Shown here: one piece after another, positions 28,465 to 37,099 of the stretch
How the letters are laid out: each line of letters opens with the position of its first letter
Position numbering within the stretch: position 1 is the first letter of the stretch
From: Rhizobium oryzicola
Lineage (GTDB): Bacteria > Pseudomonadota > Alphaproteobacteria > Rhizobiales > Rhizobiaceae
Assembly: GCF_030504645.1 (NCBI RefSeq)
Contig: NZ_JAUKWQ010000004.1
Coordinates: 493,026-557,025, forward strand
DNA: 64,000 nt
Direction of reading: 5' to 3'
Notes under the pieces: generated by a model
What the model saw: only the letters and a program-made list of their open reading frames with translations
What the model was told of the DNA's origin: nothing
The model's database searches: none
Made by a program: the position numbers and the translations under genes

Positions 28465-28476
28465 ATGTATATACAT
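28465..28476. promoter_or_regulatory. HutC operator
   Basis: ATGTATATACAT is a perfect 12-bp palindrome between the divergent hutI and hutF genes. It matches the TGTATATACA core reported for HutC of the GntR/HutC subfamily. Repression here would close both hut transcription units; urocanate is the known inducer of HutC proteins. Only one copy was seen in the locus. Confidence 0.8.
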
Positions 28477-28532
28477 TATCGAAAGTCTCGCAAGTGGATT
28501 TTTGCGGGCGGATAGGGGAAGGATTGGGACGC

Positions 28533-29879
28533 ATGGCTGGAATTCACGCAAAAAACGCTTTTCTGCCAGAGGGTTGGGCAAGTGACGTGCGGCTTGAACT
28601 CCAGAGCGGACGGATCATTGCGATCCAGCAAGATGTGCCCGCGCAGCCCGACGACGAGCGGCATGATCTCGTGGTCCCAGCCATGCCGAATCTGCACAGC
28701 CACGCTTTCCAGCGTGCCATGGCAGGCCTTGCTGAGGTGCGCGGTCCGGGCAGTGACAGTTTCTGGAGCTGGCGCACGTTGATGTACCGGTTTGCGCTGT
28801 CGATGACACCGGATCAGGTAGAGGCGGTGGCAGCCCAGCTTTACATGGAAATGCTGGAAGCCGGCTTTGGCCGCGTCGGCGAATTCCATTACCTGCATCA
28901 TGACAAGGACGGCGGGCACTATGCCAACATCGCCGAGATGGCGGAACGCATTGCCGCAGCCAGTGTCGAGACCGGCATCGGCCTGACGTTGCTCCCCGTC
29001 TTCTACGCGCATTCCGGCTTCGGTGGTGCGGAGCCGACGGAAGGCCAGCGGCGCTTCATCCACTCGGTCGATGCCTTCGGAAAGCAGATGGAGGCTTGCA
29101 GGCAGCTGGCCGGCAATCTGTCCAACGCGGTTCTTGGCGTCGCACCGCATAGTCTGCGGGCGGTGACGCCGGAAGAATTGGCACAGATCGTGCCGCTAGC
29201 CGGGAATGGACCAATCCACATTCACGTGGCCGAGCAGGTCAAGGAGGTGGAAGACTGCGTGGCCGCCACAGGCCGCCGACCGGTCGAATGGCTGCTGGGA
29301 AATGCGCCCATAGATGATCGCTGGTGCCTGATCCATGCCACGCATATGACGGAGCGCGAAACGCGGGAAGTGGCTGAGCGGGGCGCAATTGCCGGACTCT
29401 GCCCCATTACGGAAGCCAATCTGGGTGACGGCATCTTCAACGGTGAGGCCTTTCTCGCTGCCGGTGGCCGGTTCGGCGTTGGTTCCGATTCCAACATCCG
29501 CATTTCGGTTGCAGAAGAGTTGCGACAGTTCGAGTACTCGCAACGCCTCGGTTTGCGGGCACGCAACGTGGTGGCGAAGCCGGAGGGCTCCACCGGTCGG
29601 CACCTGTTCGAGCAGGCTTTGAACGGCGGCGCGGCGGCGCTGGGTGCAAGGACCGGTCTTGCGGAGGGCTTCGCGGCTGATCTTGTTTCGCTCGATCTTT
29701 CTGCCGTACCTTATCTCACGCAGGATCAGGTTCTCGACCAATGGATGTTTGGCTCTGGGGTTGAGGTCGATTGCGTCTGGGTTGGAGGGCGTAAGCAGGT
29801 CGAACAGGGTCGCCACCGCGATCGAGACGCGATAAGCAGACGCTTCAAGACTGTCATGAAGGATCTTCTGTCGCAATGA
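28533..29879 (+). CDS. hutF: Formimidoylglutamate deiminase
   Basis: A 448-residue amidohydrolase that hydrolyses N-formimino-L-glutamate to N-formyl-L-glutamate and ammonia. The metal His pair is in PNLHSHAFQRAMAGL. LYMEMLEAGFGRVGEFHYLH, IHIHVAEQVKEVEDC, LIHATHMTE and GVGSDSNI-type SDSNIRIS are HutF signatures. The start at 28533 is preceded by GGGGAAGGATTGGGA. The stop overlaps the hutC start by 4 bases. It completes the five-step pathway with hutG. Confidence 0.96.
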   Translation: MAGIHAKNAFLPEGWASDVRLELQSGRIIAIQQDVPAQPDDERHDLVVPAMPNLHSHAFQRAMAGLAEVRGPGSDSFWSWRTLMYRFALSMTPDQVEAVAAQLYMEMLEAGFGRVGEFHYLHHDKDGGHYANIAEMAERIAAASVETGIGLTLLPVFYAHSGFGGAEPTEGQRRFIHSVDAFGKQMEACRQLAGNLSNAVLGVAPHSLRAVTPEELAQIVPLAGNGPIHIHVAEQVKEVEDCVAATGRRPVEWLLGNAPIDDRWCLIHATHMTERETREVAERGAIAGLCPITEANLGDGIFNGEAFLAAGGRFGVGSDSNIRISVAEELRQFEYSQRLGLRARNVVAKPEGSTGRHLFEQALNGGAAALGARTGLAEGFAADLVSLDLSAVPYLTQDQVLDQWMFGSGVEVDCVWVGGRKQVEQGRHRDRDAISRRFKTVMKDLLSQ

Positions 29880-30598
29880 CCACGGAGAAAGAGGGAACGC
29901 TGCACAGCCGTATTCTTGCCGATCTGGAGCGGCTGATCCTGTCGGGTGATTGGCCGCCCGGGCATCGTTTGCCCTTCGAAGTGGATCTTGCCGCGCAATA
30001 TGGCTGCTCGCGCATGACTGCCAACAAGGTGCTGACGCAGTTGGCGCGGGCAGGTCTCATCGAGCGGCGCAAGAAATCCGGCAGCTTTGTTGCGCAGCCC
30101 GTGGCGCAGGCGGCGGTGCTGGAAATCCATGATATCGAAGCGGAAGTCCGCTCGCTCAACCTCGCCTATGGCTACCGGCTTCTGAAGCGGAATATCCTGA
30201 AAGCTGCGCCTGCGGACTTGGCGTGGCCGGATATTGCACAGGATGCGCCGTTGGCCGACATCCTTTCGCTGCATATGGCCGGCAGCCGCCCCTTTTGCCT
30301 CGAGCGTCGCTTGATCAATCTTCAGACAGTACCCGATGCCGCCCATCAGTCGTTTGAGGAGACTCCATCGGGCCACTGGTTGATCAGCCAGGTGCCCTGG
30401 AGTGCCGCCGAGCATCGCATTACCGCGGTATCGGCAACGGCGGAAACGGCAGAGCTTCTGGACGTACCGCGCGGTACCGCCTGTCTTGTGGTGGAACGGC
30501 GAACCTGGAGCCCGGATGGACCGGTCACGCTCGTGCGCTTCATCTATCCCGGCGATCGCCATGAATTGGTCGCTCGCTTCCAGCCAGGCGAGAGCTGA
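29876..30598 (+). CDS. hutC: HutC family GntR transcriptional regulator
   Basis: A 240-residue repressor. The winged HTH (residues about 10-75) has LPFEVDLAAQYGCSRMTANK. The C-terminal UTRA ligand domain carries CLERRLINL and WLISQVPWSAAEHRITAV, typical of the urocanate-responsive HutC branch. It is cotranscribed with hutF (ATGA overlap), so it is autoregulated through the palindrome at 28465-28476. It ends directly against the convergent gamma-glutamyltransferase gene, with no bases between the stop codons. Confidence 0.94.
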   Translation: MTTEKEGTLHSRILADLERLILSGDWPPGHRLPFEVDLAAQYGCSRMTANKVLTQLARAGLIERRKKSGSFVAQPVAQAAVLEIHDIEAEVRSLNLAYGYRLLKRNILKAAPADLAWPDIAQDAPLADILSLHMAGSRPFCLERRLINLQTVPDAAHQSFEETPSGHWLISQVPWSAAEHRITAVSATAETAELLDVPRGTACLVVERRTWSPDGPVTLVRFIYPGDRHELVARFQPGES

Positions 30599-32167
30599 TC
30601 ATCCACCGACTGCCAAGCCCTCGCCACGTGGATCATGAGCGCCGGTGACGGATCTATCCTCCGCGATGGCGATCACGCCCGCCTGGCCGAAGATGGGCGA
30701 AAGCGCTGGTAAGACCGCAATTTCGTGGCCCCTGGCGGCAAGGTCATCCATCACCACCTCACCCAGCGACGCTTCCAGCTTCAGGCTGTCACGACTGTCG
30801 GAAAAGGTCTTGCCCAGCAGGAAACGGGGCTGCGCGAGCGCCTGTTCCGGTGTCAGTTCCCGGTCAATCAATCCGCTCAACAGAACCGACAGCGTTTGCG
30901 GCTGGCCGTCCGCCCCTTGTGTTCCGTAGAGATAGCGCGGCTTGCCGTCCTTCAGGGCAATGCCCGGGTTCAACGTGTAGAAGGGACGCTTGCCCGGCTG
31001 TATCTCGTTCGGGTGGCCAGGCACTGTTGAAAATGCGGCGCCACGGTTTTGCCAGACAATGCCGGTGTCCCCCACCACCACGCCGCTGCCCCAGTCGAAA
31101 TAGGTACTTTGCAGTACGCTGGCGCAACGCCCTTTCGCATCGCGTGCAGCAAAGAAAACCGTATCTCCATCGCGACGGAGGCGTGGCCATTCCATGGCTC
31201 TGGCCATGTCAACTGACTCGGCTCGGCTCGCCAAATGTTCGGGGTTCAGGATGTCGGCCATGTTCATCTGCGCGTGGCGGGGATCGGCAATGGCGTCGCG
31301 ATCCAGGAATGCACTCTTCACGGCTTCCACAAGGGCATGATAGCGATTGGCGTCCTCGCGCAAAACATCAGGTGCCAGACGTTCCAGAATACCCATGATG
31401 GCAAGCGTGGCCGCCCCTTGGGTGGGCGGAGGCGGCGCCAGCAGTTGGTGACCGCGATAATTTATGCTGATAACATCCACTTCTTCCGTCCGCGTGCTTG
31501 CAAGATCACGGGCCGTCAGAGGCGACCCCGCTGCCGCCAGGCCTTTGACAATCATCTGCGCAAGCCGGCCTTCGTAAAATCCCCGGGGGCCCTCGTCCAG
31601 CAGCAGGCGAAAGCTCTGGGCGAGATGCGGTTGGCGGAACGGTTCTTGTGCTCGGCTACCTCCGAAGGTGGCTGCAAATCCCGGCCATGTCAGCCACTCA
31701 TCCTTGCGAAAGTCCGTCCAGAACTGTTGCGAGCGACTGATGGCGAAGCCTTGATCGGCCAATGCGGCAGCGGGCTCAAGCACATCAGTGAAGGATAGGG
31801 TGCCGCCCCAGTTGGCACGGCTGTAGCCGAGTGCATGATCCCAGCTATCGACCACGCAGGCGGTGGTCAGCGTAGAACCGGCACCGCGAAGCGGAATGGC
31901 TCCTGAAAACATTGGCGGCGTGGCCCCCGCCTGACCGATGCCCAGGAAGCAGCTGCTACGTCCCGTCTCATCCGCGACCAGCCATACCGCATCACCGCCC
32001 AACCCGCAAAAATGCGGGGTGACGACCGTCAACGCCGCGCCGATCGCAACCGCCGCCTCGATGGCTGTGCCCCCGTTCTTCAGGACATCGGCACCGATTT
32101 GGCTTGCGAGCGGGTCAGGACTGGTGACCATTTCCATGTTCTGGAGGCCGTTTTTCTCGCTGATCAT
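30599..32167 (-). CDS. Gamma-glutamyltransferase family protein
   Basis: A 522-residue Ntn-hydrolase of the GGT family. The likely autoprocessing and catalytic Thr is T336 in RRDGDTVFFAARD. The large-subunit motifs VTPHFCGLGGDA and LAPPPPTQGA and the small-subunit block FSTVPGHPNEIQPGKRP are present. No signal peptide is seen, so it may be cytoplasmic, like the YwrD/acylase-type relatives. The start is set at the ATG at 32167; the longer frame would begin against the operator at 32232. It is divergent from a GntR regulator gene sharing that operator. The role may be hydrolysis of a gamma-glutamyl or other amide intermediate in an unknown pathway. Confidence 0.88.
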   Translation of the reverse strand: MISEKNGLQNMEMVTSPDPLASQIGADVLKNGGTAIEAAVAIGAALTVVTPHFCGLGGDAVWLVADETGRSSCFLGIGQAGATPPMFSGAIPLRGAGSTLTTACVVDSWDHALGYSRANWGGTLSFTDVLEPAAALADQGFAISRSQQFWTDFRKDEWLTWPGFAATFGGSRAQEPFRQPHLAQSFRLLLDEGPRGFYEGRLAQMIVKGLAAAGSPLTARDLASTRTEEVDVISINYRGHQLLAPPPPTQGAATLAIMGILERLAPDVLREDANRYHALVEAVKSAFLDRDAIADPRHAQMNMADILNPEHLASRAESVDMARAMEWPRLRRDGDTVFFAARDAKGRCASVLQSTYFDWGSGVVVGDTGIVWQNRGAAFSTVPGHPNEIQPGKRPFYTLNPGIALKDGKPRYLYGTQGADGQPQTLSVLLSGLIDRELTPEQALAQPRFLLGKTFSDSRDSLKLEASLGEVVMDDLAARGHEIAVLPALSPIFGQAGVIAIAEDRSVTGAHDPRGEGLAVGG

Positions 32168-32231
32168 GTTTCGCTCTGACCCGTGGTGATGCCGATGGCT
32201 GATGATGACGCTAAGATATCGCTGACTCAAG

Positions 32232-32247
32232 AAAGTGTATGCACTTT
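32232..32247. promoter_or_regulatory. Candidate GntR operator, copy 1 (AAAGTG-N4-CACTTT)
   Basis: AAAGTGTATGCACTTT has perfect 6-bp arms with a 4-base spacer. It lies in the divergent promoter between the gamma-glutamyltransferase gene (start 32167) and the GntR gene (start 32312). The same palindrome recurs with one change at 33457-33472, in the next divergent promoter, which supports a real regulator site. Confidence 0.65.
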
Positions 32248-32311
32248 TATTGCCAATTTAGTTGAAATGTCTCCGGTCCTATCTTAGCGCTACATTGGGT
32301 GGAGGTTGGTG

Positions 32312-33022
32312 GTGTCCGAACAGAAGAAACAACAGCGGGGACAGGCGGATCGTCTCGCGGTGATCTGCACGGCTCTGCGCCGCGCGATCATCGAACGCGC
32401 GCTTTTGCCCGGCGATCGCCTTCCGGAGGACACGCTGGGGGAACGCTTTGGTGCCAGCCGAACGATTGCTCGGGCCGCACTTTTGCAGTTATCGGCAGAA
32501 GGGCTTGTCGAATTGCGGCGTAACCGTATTGCCGTGGTGGCCGCACCATCGTTCCAGGATGCCCGGGATATCTTCGACATCCGGATTGCGCTGGAGCGTC
32601 AGGTGGTTCGTCATCTTGCCGGCACGCTGACGGAAGCGCAGGTGCAGGAACTGAGGCAATTGGTCGAGGCGGAGCACGAGGCGCGGCACGGCCAGGATGG
32701 TGCCGCCATTCGGCTTGCGACCGAGTTTCATGTCCGTCTGGCAGAGATGACGGGCAAACCCATCCTCATCCGCTACGTCACCGAAATCTGTTATCGCGCC
32801 GGGCTGTCTCTATCCGCCTTTGCACGCCCGCATTCGTCCGAATGTGCCGTCAGCGAACACCTGGCCCTGATCGATGCTATCCGCGGCGGTCCTGCATTAA
32901 ACGCCGAAGACCTGATGGAGGAGCATCTGGAGGCCGTTGCGTCACGCGCACTGTTGCACAAAACCGGCACCCGTGGCCGTGATCTTATGGAGATCCTCGC
33001 GCCCTATTCGGGCGATGGGTAG
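32312..33022 (+). CDS. GntR family transcriptional regulator (FCD domain)
   Basis: A 236-residue regulator. The HTH part reads LPEDTLGERFGASRTIARAA and LVELRRNRIAVV. The FCD domain includes DIFDIRIALERQVVRHLAG and RLATEFHVRLAEMTGKPIL, with the Asp/His metal-site pattern. GTG at 32312 is taken as start because GGAGG at 32301-32305 is 6 bases upstream; GTG at 32309 and TTG at 32306 are alternatives. It ends 5 bases from the convergent NTF2-like gene. It probably binds the AAAGTG-N4-CACTTT palindromes on both sides and so controls four genes; the ligand is unknown. Confidence 0.88.
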   Translation: MSEQKKQQRGQADRLAVICTALRRAIIERALLPGDRLPEDTLGERFGASRTIARAALLQLSAEGLVELRRNRIAVVAAPSFQDARDIFDIRIALERQVVRHLAGTLTEAQVQELRQLVEAEHEARHGQDGAAIRLATEFHVRLAEMTGKPILIRYVTEICYRAGLSLSAFARPHSSECAVSEHLALIDAIRGGPALNAEDLMEEHLEAVASRALLHKTGTRGRDLMEILAPYSGDG

Positions 33023-33027
33023 ACCAC

Positions 33028-33429
33028 TTAACGGCGGCTGATGGACGGTTCCAGAATCCATTCTGCACTGTCATTCCAGACGTCAGTCTCAAGGATCAAT
33101 CCATCGCGGACGACGAAACGGTCGACATAGCGGTTATCATCGAAGGGCGTGCCATCGGGCCATTCGCCGTATAGAAACCCAAGACTGTAGATGATGGTTT
33201 CGGTATCGCCCGGCACAACGTCATAGCGCTCGATGCGCTTCTTGACCCAGCGATAGCGCTTGGCGTTGAAGCCGGTCGGGCCGCTTGCCGTGTTGAAAAC
33301 ACGGTTGCCGGTGAAGCGACACACAAATTTCGGTGCTATATATTTCTCAGCGCGCACTGGATCTGGCGCCATGGATGCATCGAGATAGTCCTTTACCGCC
33401 TGCAAATCTCTCTCGGTTCTCTCATTCAT
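33028..33429 (-). CDS. NTF2/SnoaL-like protein
   Basis: A 133-residue small protein of the NTF2-like fold. A helix-rich N-terminus (MNERTERDLQAVKDYLDAS) is followed by beta-strand blocks KFVCRFTGNRVFN, ETIIYSLGFLYGEWPDGT and NRYVDRFVVRDGLILETDVW, a typical ligand-pocket protein of this fold. The start at 33429 is used because the longer ATG at 33465 lies inside the repeated operator. It is divergent from the amidohydrolase gene with that operator between. It could bind or isomerise a pathway intermediate. The other NTF2-like protein in the window (1-427) is not an obvious close relative. Confidence 0.7.
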   Translation of the reverse strand: MNERTERDLQAVKDYLDASMAPDPVRAEKYIAPKFVCRFTGNRVFNTASGPTGFNAKRYRWVKKRIERYDVVPGDTETIIYSLGFLYGEWPDGTPFDDNRYVDRFVVRDGLILETDVWNDSAEWILEPSISRR

Positions 33430-33456
33430 CACTGGTTCTCTTGATCCTGCGGCGCA

Positions 33457-33472
33457 AAAGTGCATACAATTT
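33457..33472. promoter_or_regulatory. Candidate GntR operator, copy 2 (AAAGTG-N4-CAATTT)
   Basis: AAAGTGCATACAATTT repeats the palindrome at 32232-32247 with one change in the right arm. Across the core, AAAAGTGCATAC here is the exact reverse complement of GTATGCACTTTT there. It sits between the NTF2-like gene (start 33429) and the amidohydrolase gene (start 33503), close enough to both starts to block transcription. Confidence 0.65.
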
Positions 33473-33502
33473 TCTTAATGACTTTCCATATGGGTGACAA
33501 GA

Positions 33503-34738
33503 ATGGCGTCCGTCTCGTCTTATGATCTGATCCTCAGAAATGCCCGGACGTTCGAAACGGAAGATCTGACGGATATCGGCGTTGCGGAGGGGAAAATCGT
33601 TGCGTTGGGTCGCCTGGATGCCGCGGCCGCACGTGTTGAGGATCTGCAAGGTCGCGTGGTGGTGCCTGGCTTCGTCGATAGCCATATCCATCTCGACAAG
33701 GCTTGCCTTCTGTGTCGCTGTCGTGATGTCGGTGGCGGCTTGCGCGGTGCCATATCTGCTGTTTCCAAGCTGAAGCGCGATTTCACTGTTGAAGATGTGC
33801 ATGAACGCGGCGCCCGAACGGTCGAGATGGCGATTCGCCATGGCACGATGCATATGCGGGCGCATGTCGAGGTTGATCCGCGGGCGGGGTTGCGGAGTTT
33901 CGAAGCGATGAAGGCACTGAAGCGCGAATTCGCTTTCGCGCTTGATCTTTCGATCTGCGTTTTTCCGCAGGAAGGATTGACGAACGATCCCGGTGCGGAG
34001 GCTTTGTTGGAGCAGGCCCTGGCGAACGGAGCGGATCTTCTCGGCGGTTGCCCCTATACCGATACAGATCCTGCTCGCCATATGGAACGGCTATTTTCCA
34101 TGGCCGTCGCCCATGATGTCGATCTCGATTTTCATCTGGATTTCGATCTTGATCCAACCTGGTCTCATCTCGAGGCTATTTGCCGACTGACGGAAAGGCA
34201 TGGTTGGCAGGGGCGTGTTGCAGTGGGCCACGCAACGAAGCTCGCTGCGATGGATGACGAGGCTTTTGAATTTCATCTGCTGCGATTGCGCGACAGCGGG
34301 GTCGCCGTTACGGCGCTTCCGTCCACGGATCTTTACCTCAACGGTCGCGATAAGCGTTACCGCGCTCCGCGTGGTGTGGCGCCGGTCCATCTCCTGGCTG
34401 AACAGGGTGTGACGTGTTCGCTGGCCACCAACAATGTACTCAATCCGTTTACGCCCTATGGTGACGCGTCGCTTCTGCGGATGGCCAACCTCTATGCCAA
34501 CCTGATGCATCTGGGTCAGGAATATTTTCCAGCCTGTCTGGACATGATCACCTATTCGCCGGCGCGGTTGATGCGGATTGCAGATTACGGCATTGCCGTG
34601 GGCAGCCAGGCAGACCTGTTGATTCTGGATGCCCAGGACGAATTTGAAGCATTCGGTGGCATCGCCGAGCCGATCATGGGCTTCAAACGTGGGCGGCAAA
34701 GCTTCGAGCGCTCCCCGGTGACCATCTTCCGTCAGTAA
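33503..34738 (+). CDS. Cytosine deaminase-like metal-dependent amidohydrolase
   Basis: A 411-residue amidohydrolase of the CodA/N-isopropylammelide hydrolase branch. The first metal His pair is in DSHIHLDKACL, the typical form of that branch. MHMRAHVEVDPRAGLRSFEA and DLDFHLDFDLDP follow, then a His-rich VAVGHATKLAAMDD and SLATNNVLNPFTPYGD. In the CodA group, VDVDP, HxDE and SDN-type motifs occupy these places; here FHLDFDLDP and ATNN are variants, so true cytosine deamination is doubtful. It probably hydrolyses a ring amine or amide. The gene shares the operator with the NTF2-like gene. Its last 7 bases overlap the convergent epimerase gene. Confidence 0.83.
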   Translation: MASVSSYDLILRNARTFETEDLTDIGVAEGKIVALGRLDAAAARVEDLQGRVVVPGFVDSHIHLDKACLLCRCRDVGGGLRGAISAVSKLKRDFTVEDVHERGARTVEMAIRHGTMHMRAHVEVDPRAGLRSFEAMKALKREFAFALDLSICVFPQEGLTNDPGAEALLEQALANGADLLGGCPYTDTDPARHMERLFSMAVAHDVDLDFHLDFDLDPTWSHLEAICRLTERHGWQGRVAVGHATKLAAMDDEAFEFHLLRLRDSGVAVTALPSTDLYLNGRDKRYRAPRGVAPVHLLAEQGVTCSLATNNVLNPFTPYGDASLLRMANLYANLMHLGQEYFPACLDMITYSPARLMRIADYGIAVGSQADLLILDAQDEFEAFGGIAEPIMGFKRGRQSFERSPVTIFRQ

Positions 34739-35607
34739 CGGGACAGCTTTATCCGCATGACTGCACTCAATTCCTGACCCGGTGACAAGAGCTTCAACTC
34801 GCCAAGATTCGGGAGGTGGTGCCCGTTGGGGAGATGGGTCATGGGTTCCAGACAGAAGAAGTCCGTTCGTGCCGTCGGCATGTAGAGCATCAGAATGCGA
34901 AAATCTTCGGACATTATCTCGGCGGCGAGCGCACGCTCAGGCCATATGACGCGGGCATGACCGCTCCAGCCCTGAAGCGCATTATTCGCCCAGGCGTCAG
35001 GCAGGGCGCGCAGAGTCTCAAAATTCCATTCCTTCGGCACCTTCATCGCATGGCTTGGCAGATGATCGTCCCGTTCATGCCAGAACAATTGCGCAGCCGT
35101 CTGCAATTGCGTCTGTGGTGTGCGTATGAAGAAGGGGTGCAGGCCAAGCCCGAAAGGCAGGCATACCTCCGCCTCGCTGCGCAGAGAGAGCCGAACGGTG
35201 AGCGTATCGTCCCCAACCGAAATCTCCTGCCGTGCCGAATAGGCATAAGGAGAGGCGGTCCGGGCTTGATAGCGAAATGTCAGGACGAGCCGATCGGCGC
35301 GCTGTTCGGCAATCTCCCACCACCCCAGCCAGCCGTCGCCATGGCGATAGAGCGGCTCCGGCGGCATGTTGGGTTCGAGATGAAAGCTCTGTCCGTTCAA
35401 GGAAAATGCGTTACCCTCAAGCCGGTTTCCGAAGGGCAAAAGCGGAAAGCAGCCGACGGACTGGTGAGGACCACCGGCCGGTACGAAAATGGGCTGATCA
35501 CCAAAGACAAGCTCGCGGATGGACCCACCCTGCTGGGTGATCACCGCCTGCAGGGCGCCGCTTTCCAAGCGGATTTCGCCTTCCGTCATCTCCAGCGCCA
35601 CGGTCAT
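34732..35607 (-). CDS. Aldose 1-epimerase family protein
   Basis: A 291-residue galactose mutarotase-like beta-sandwich protein. Recognisable blocks are VGCFPLLPFGNRLEG, YRHGDGWLGWWEI with the conserved His, FGLGLHPFFIR with the second His, and CLEPMTHLPNG with the likely catalytic Glu. Such enzymes interconvert alpha and beta anomers of sugars. GGGAGGAC precedes the ATG. It lies 19 bases after the AKR-RidA gene in the same direction and is the last gene of the leftward liv operon, suggesting that the imported substrate or its product is a sugar or a cyclic hemiacetal. Confidence 0.88.
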   Translation of the reverse strand: MTVALEMTEGEIRLESGALQAVITQQGGSIRELVFGDQPIFVPAGGPHQSVGCFPLLPFGNRLEGNAFSLNGQSFHLEPNMPPEPLYRHGDGWLGWWEIAEQRADRLVLTFRYQARTASPYAYSARQEISVGDDTLTVRLSLRSEAEVCLPFGLGLHPFFIRTPQTQLQTAAQLFWHERDDHLPSHAMKVPKEWNFETLRALPDAWANNALQGWSGHARVIWPERALAAEIMSEDFRILMLYMPTARTDFFCLEPMTHLPNGHHLPNLGELKLLSPGQELSAVMRIKLSRY

Positions 35608-35626
35608 GTCCTCCCAGCCTCATGGA

Positions 35627-37099
35627 CTAATCGACCACTGCCTCGACTTCGATTTCCACTTCGTAGTCGCCGATCAGGTTGCCAGCCTCTATCAGCGTAT
35701 TGGCAGGCAGGATATCACCAAACACGCGGCCATGCGCGCGCGATACCGGCTCCCATTTGGATGCATCCTTCAGGTAGACGCGGGTGCGCACCACGTCCTC
35801 CATCTTCGCGCCGAGAGGACTTAAGCTGGCTGCGATCTTGTCGAGAATATAGGTCGCCTGTGCACCGGCATCGCCCGGTGCCACGCAGCGATCCGTTCCG
35901 TGCGTCGCCGTGGTGCCGGACACCAAGACACGATTGCCGATCCTGACCGCGCGGCTATAGCCGGCGATCGGCTCCCAGATGCTGCCGGAGGAAACCCGCA
36001 TGCGTCCTGGCCGTCCCGGCACCGGCTCGGCCTGATAGACCGAGGGGATGGCATCAAGGTGATGGCTGAGATCGCCTGATGCCGTCAGGAAGGGGGCTTT
36101 CCGGTATTCGTCGCCGCAATCGCCGGGAATGGGCTTTGTCAGTGCAAAGGCTGCATTCAGCAGGGCGTGATCATCGGCATCCAGCACGAAACGGAAGACG
36201 TTGAGATTGTCGTCGCGATGCTCGCTTTCGCCAAGCCGTGCGCCGATAATGGTGGCGGCCACCGCCTCATGCTCCAGCACCCAGCGGCTCGCGACATTCG
36301 ACACCGACACACGGTGCTTCCTCGCGATATCGGACGCAGCGCGCAGAATGCCTTGGTAGGCCTCCCAACCGCCGGCGGTATCGATGAAGCGCTTGTATTT
36401 GGAGCGGCTCCAGTCGGCAATGGAGGCGGGCTCCGGCTGGCCGAGCCATTTCTTAGACAAGAAACCACCGCAGAGCGTGCCATAGGCCAGAAGCTTCACG
36501 CCACTGCGGGCGCAGAGATCCGACAGCGCGCCGGCGGCGCGGCGGTCGATCAGCGAGAAGGACACCTGGTTGCTGGCGATCTCGATGCCATCGGCCAATG
36601 CAAGACCCAGATGCGCCGCATCGAAATTGGTAAGACCAAGCGCGCCGATTAGTCCTTCTTCCTTCATGACCTGCATTTCATGAAGCGCATCGAGCCAGGC
36701 GGGATGCTCAAACGTCCACCAGTGGAACTGCAAGAGATCCACCTTCTCGACCTGTAGCCGCGTGAGTCGTTCTTCCACGCCACGCCGTACGACGTCACGA
36801 GTCATTGGTCCCGGTTCAGGGCACCATTTCGTAAAGGCGCGCGGGCGTTGGTCTGCCTGCAGATAGCGACCGAGTAGGCGACCGGTGATGATTTCTGCCG
36901 AGCCATAATGATCGGCCATGTCGAAGGTGTCGAAACCCGCGCGGGCATAGGCCTCCAGCGCATCGGCGCCCTGGTCCGGATCGATTGTCGTGCCATCCTT
37001 CTCAATGTCGGCCACCTGCCAGAGGCCACAGACGAGGCGGCTGATCTCCAGGCCGGGAGCAAGAAGGGTGCGTTCGGGACGGGTAGTCATCATAGTCAT
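35627..37099 (-). CDS. Aldo/keto reductase fused to a RidA-like domain
   Basis: A 490-residue two-domain protein. Residues about 1-335 are an aldo/keto reductase with the tetrad regions DMADHYGSAE (Asp, Tyr), FTKWCPE (Lys) and LLQFHWW (His), plus YGTLCGGFLSKKWLG and the end motif PGDCGDEYRKA. Residues about 365-490 are a RidA/YjgF fold (YSRAVRIGNRVLVSGTTATH, then VRTRVYLKDASKWEPVS). The RidA Arg expected before the last strand is replaced by Asn467 (PANTLIEAG), so imine hydrolysis is unlikely. The domain may bind an intermediate or organise trimers. The ATG at 37099 overlaps the livM stop. A paralogous single-domain reductase is encoded at 41670-42716 on the other side of the transporter. Confidence 0.88.
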   Translation of the reverse strand: MTMMTTRPERTLLAPGLEISRLVCGLWQVADIEKDGTTIDPDQGADALEAYARAGFDTFDMADHYGSAEIITGRLLGRYLQADQRPRAFTKWCPEPGPMTRDVVRRGVEERLTRLQVEKVDLLQFHWWTFEHPAWLDALHEMQVMKEEGLIGALGLTNFDAAHLGLALADGIEIASNQVSFSLIDRRAAGALSDLCARSGVKLLAYGTLCGGFLSKKWLGQPEPASIADWSRSKYKRFIDTAGGWEAYQGILRAASDIARKHRVSVSNVASRWVLEHEAVAATIIGARLGESEHRDDNLNVFRFVLDADDHALLNAAFALTKPIPGDCGDEYRKAPFLTASGDLSHHLDAIPSVYQAEPVPGRPGRMRVSSGSIWEPIAGYSRAVRIGNRVLVSGTTATHGTDRCVAPGDAGAQATYILDKIAASLSPLGAKMEDVVRTRVYLKDASKWEPVSRAHGRVFGDILPANTLIEAGNLIGDYEVEIEVEAVVD

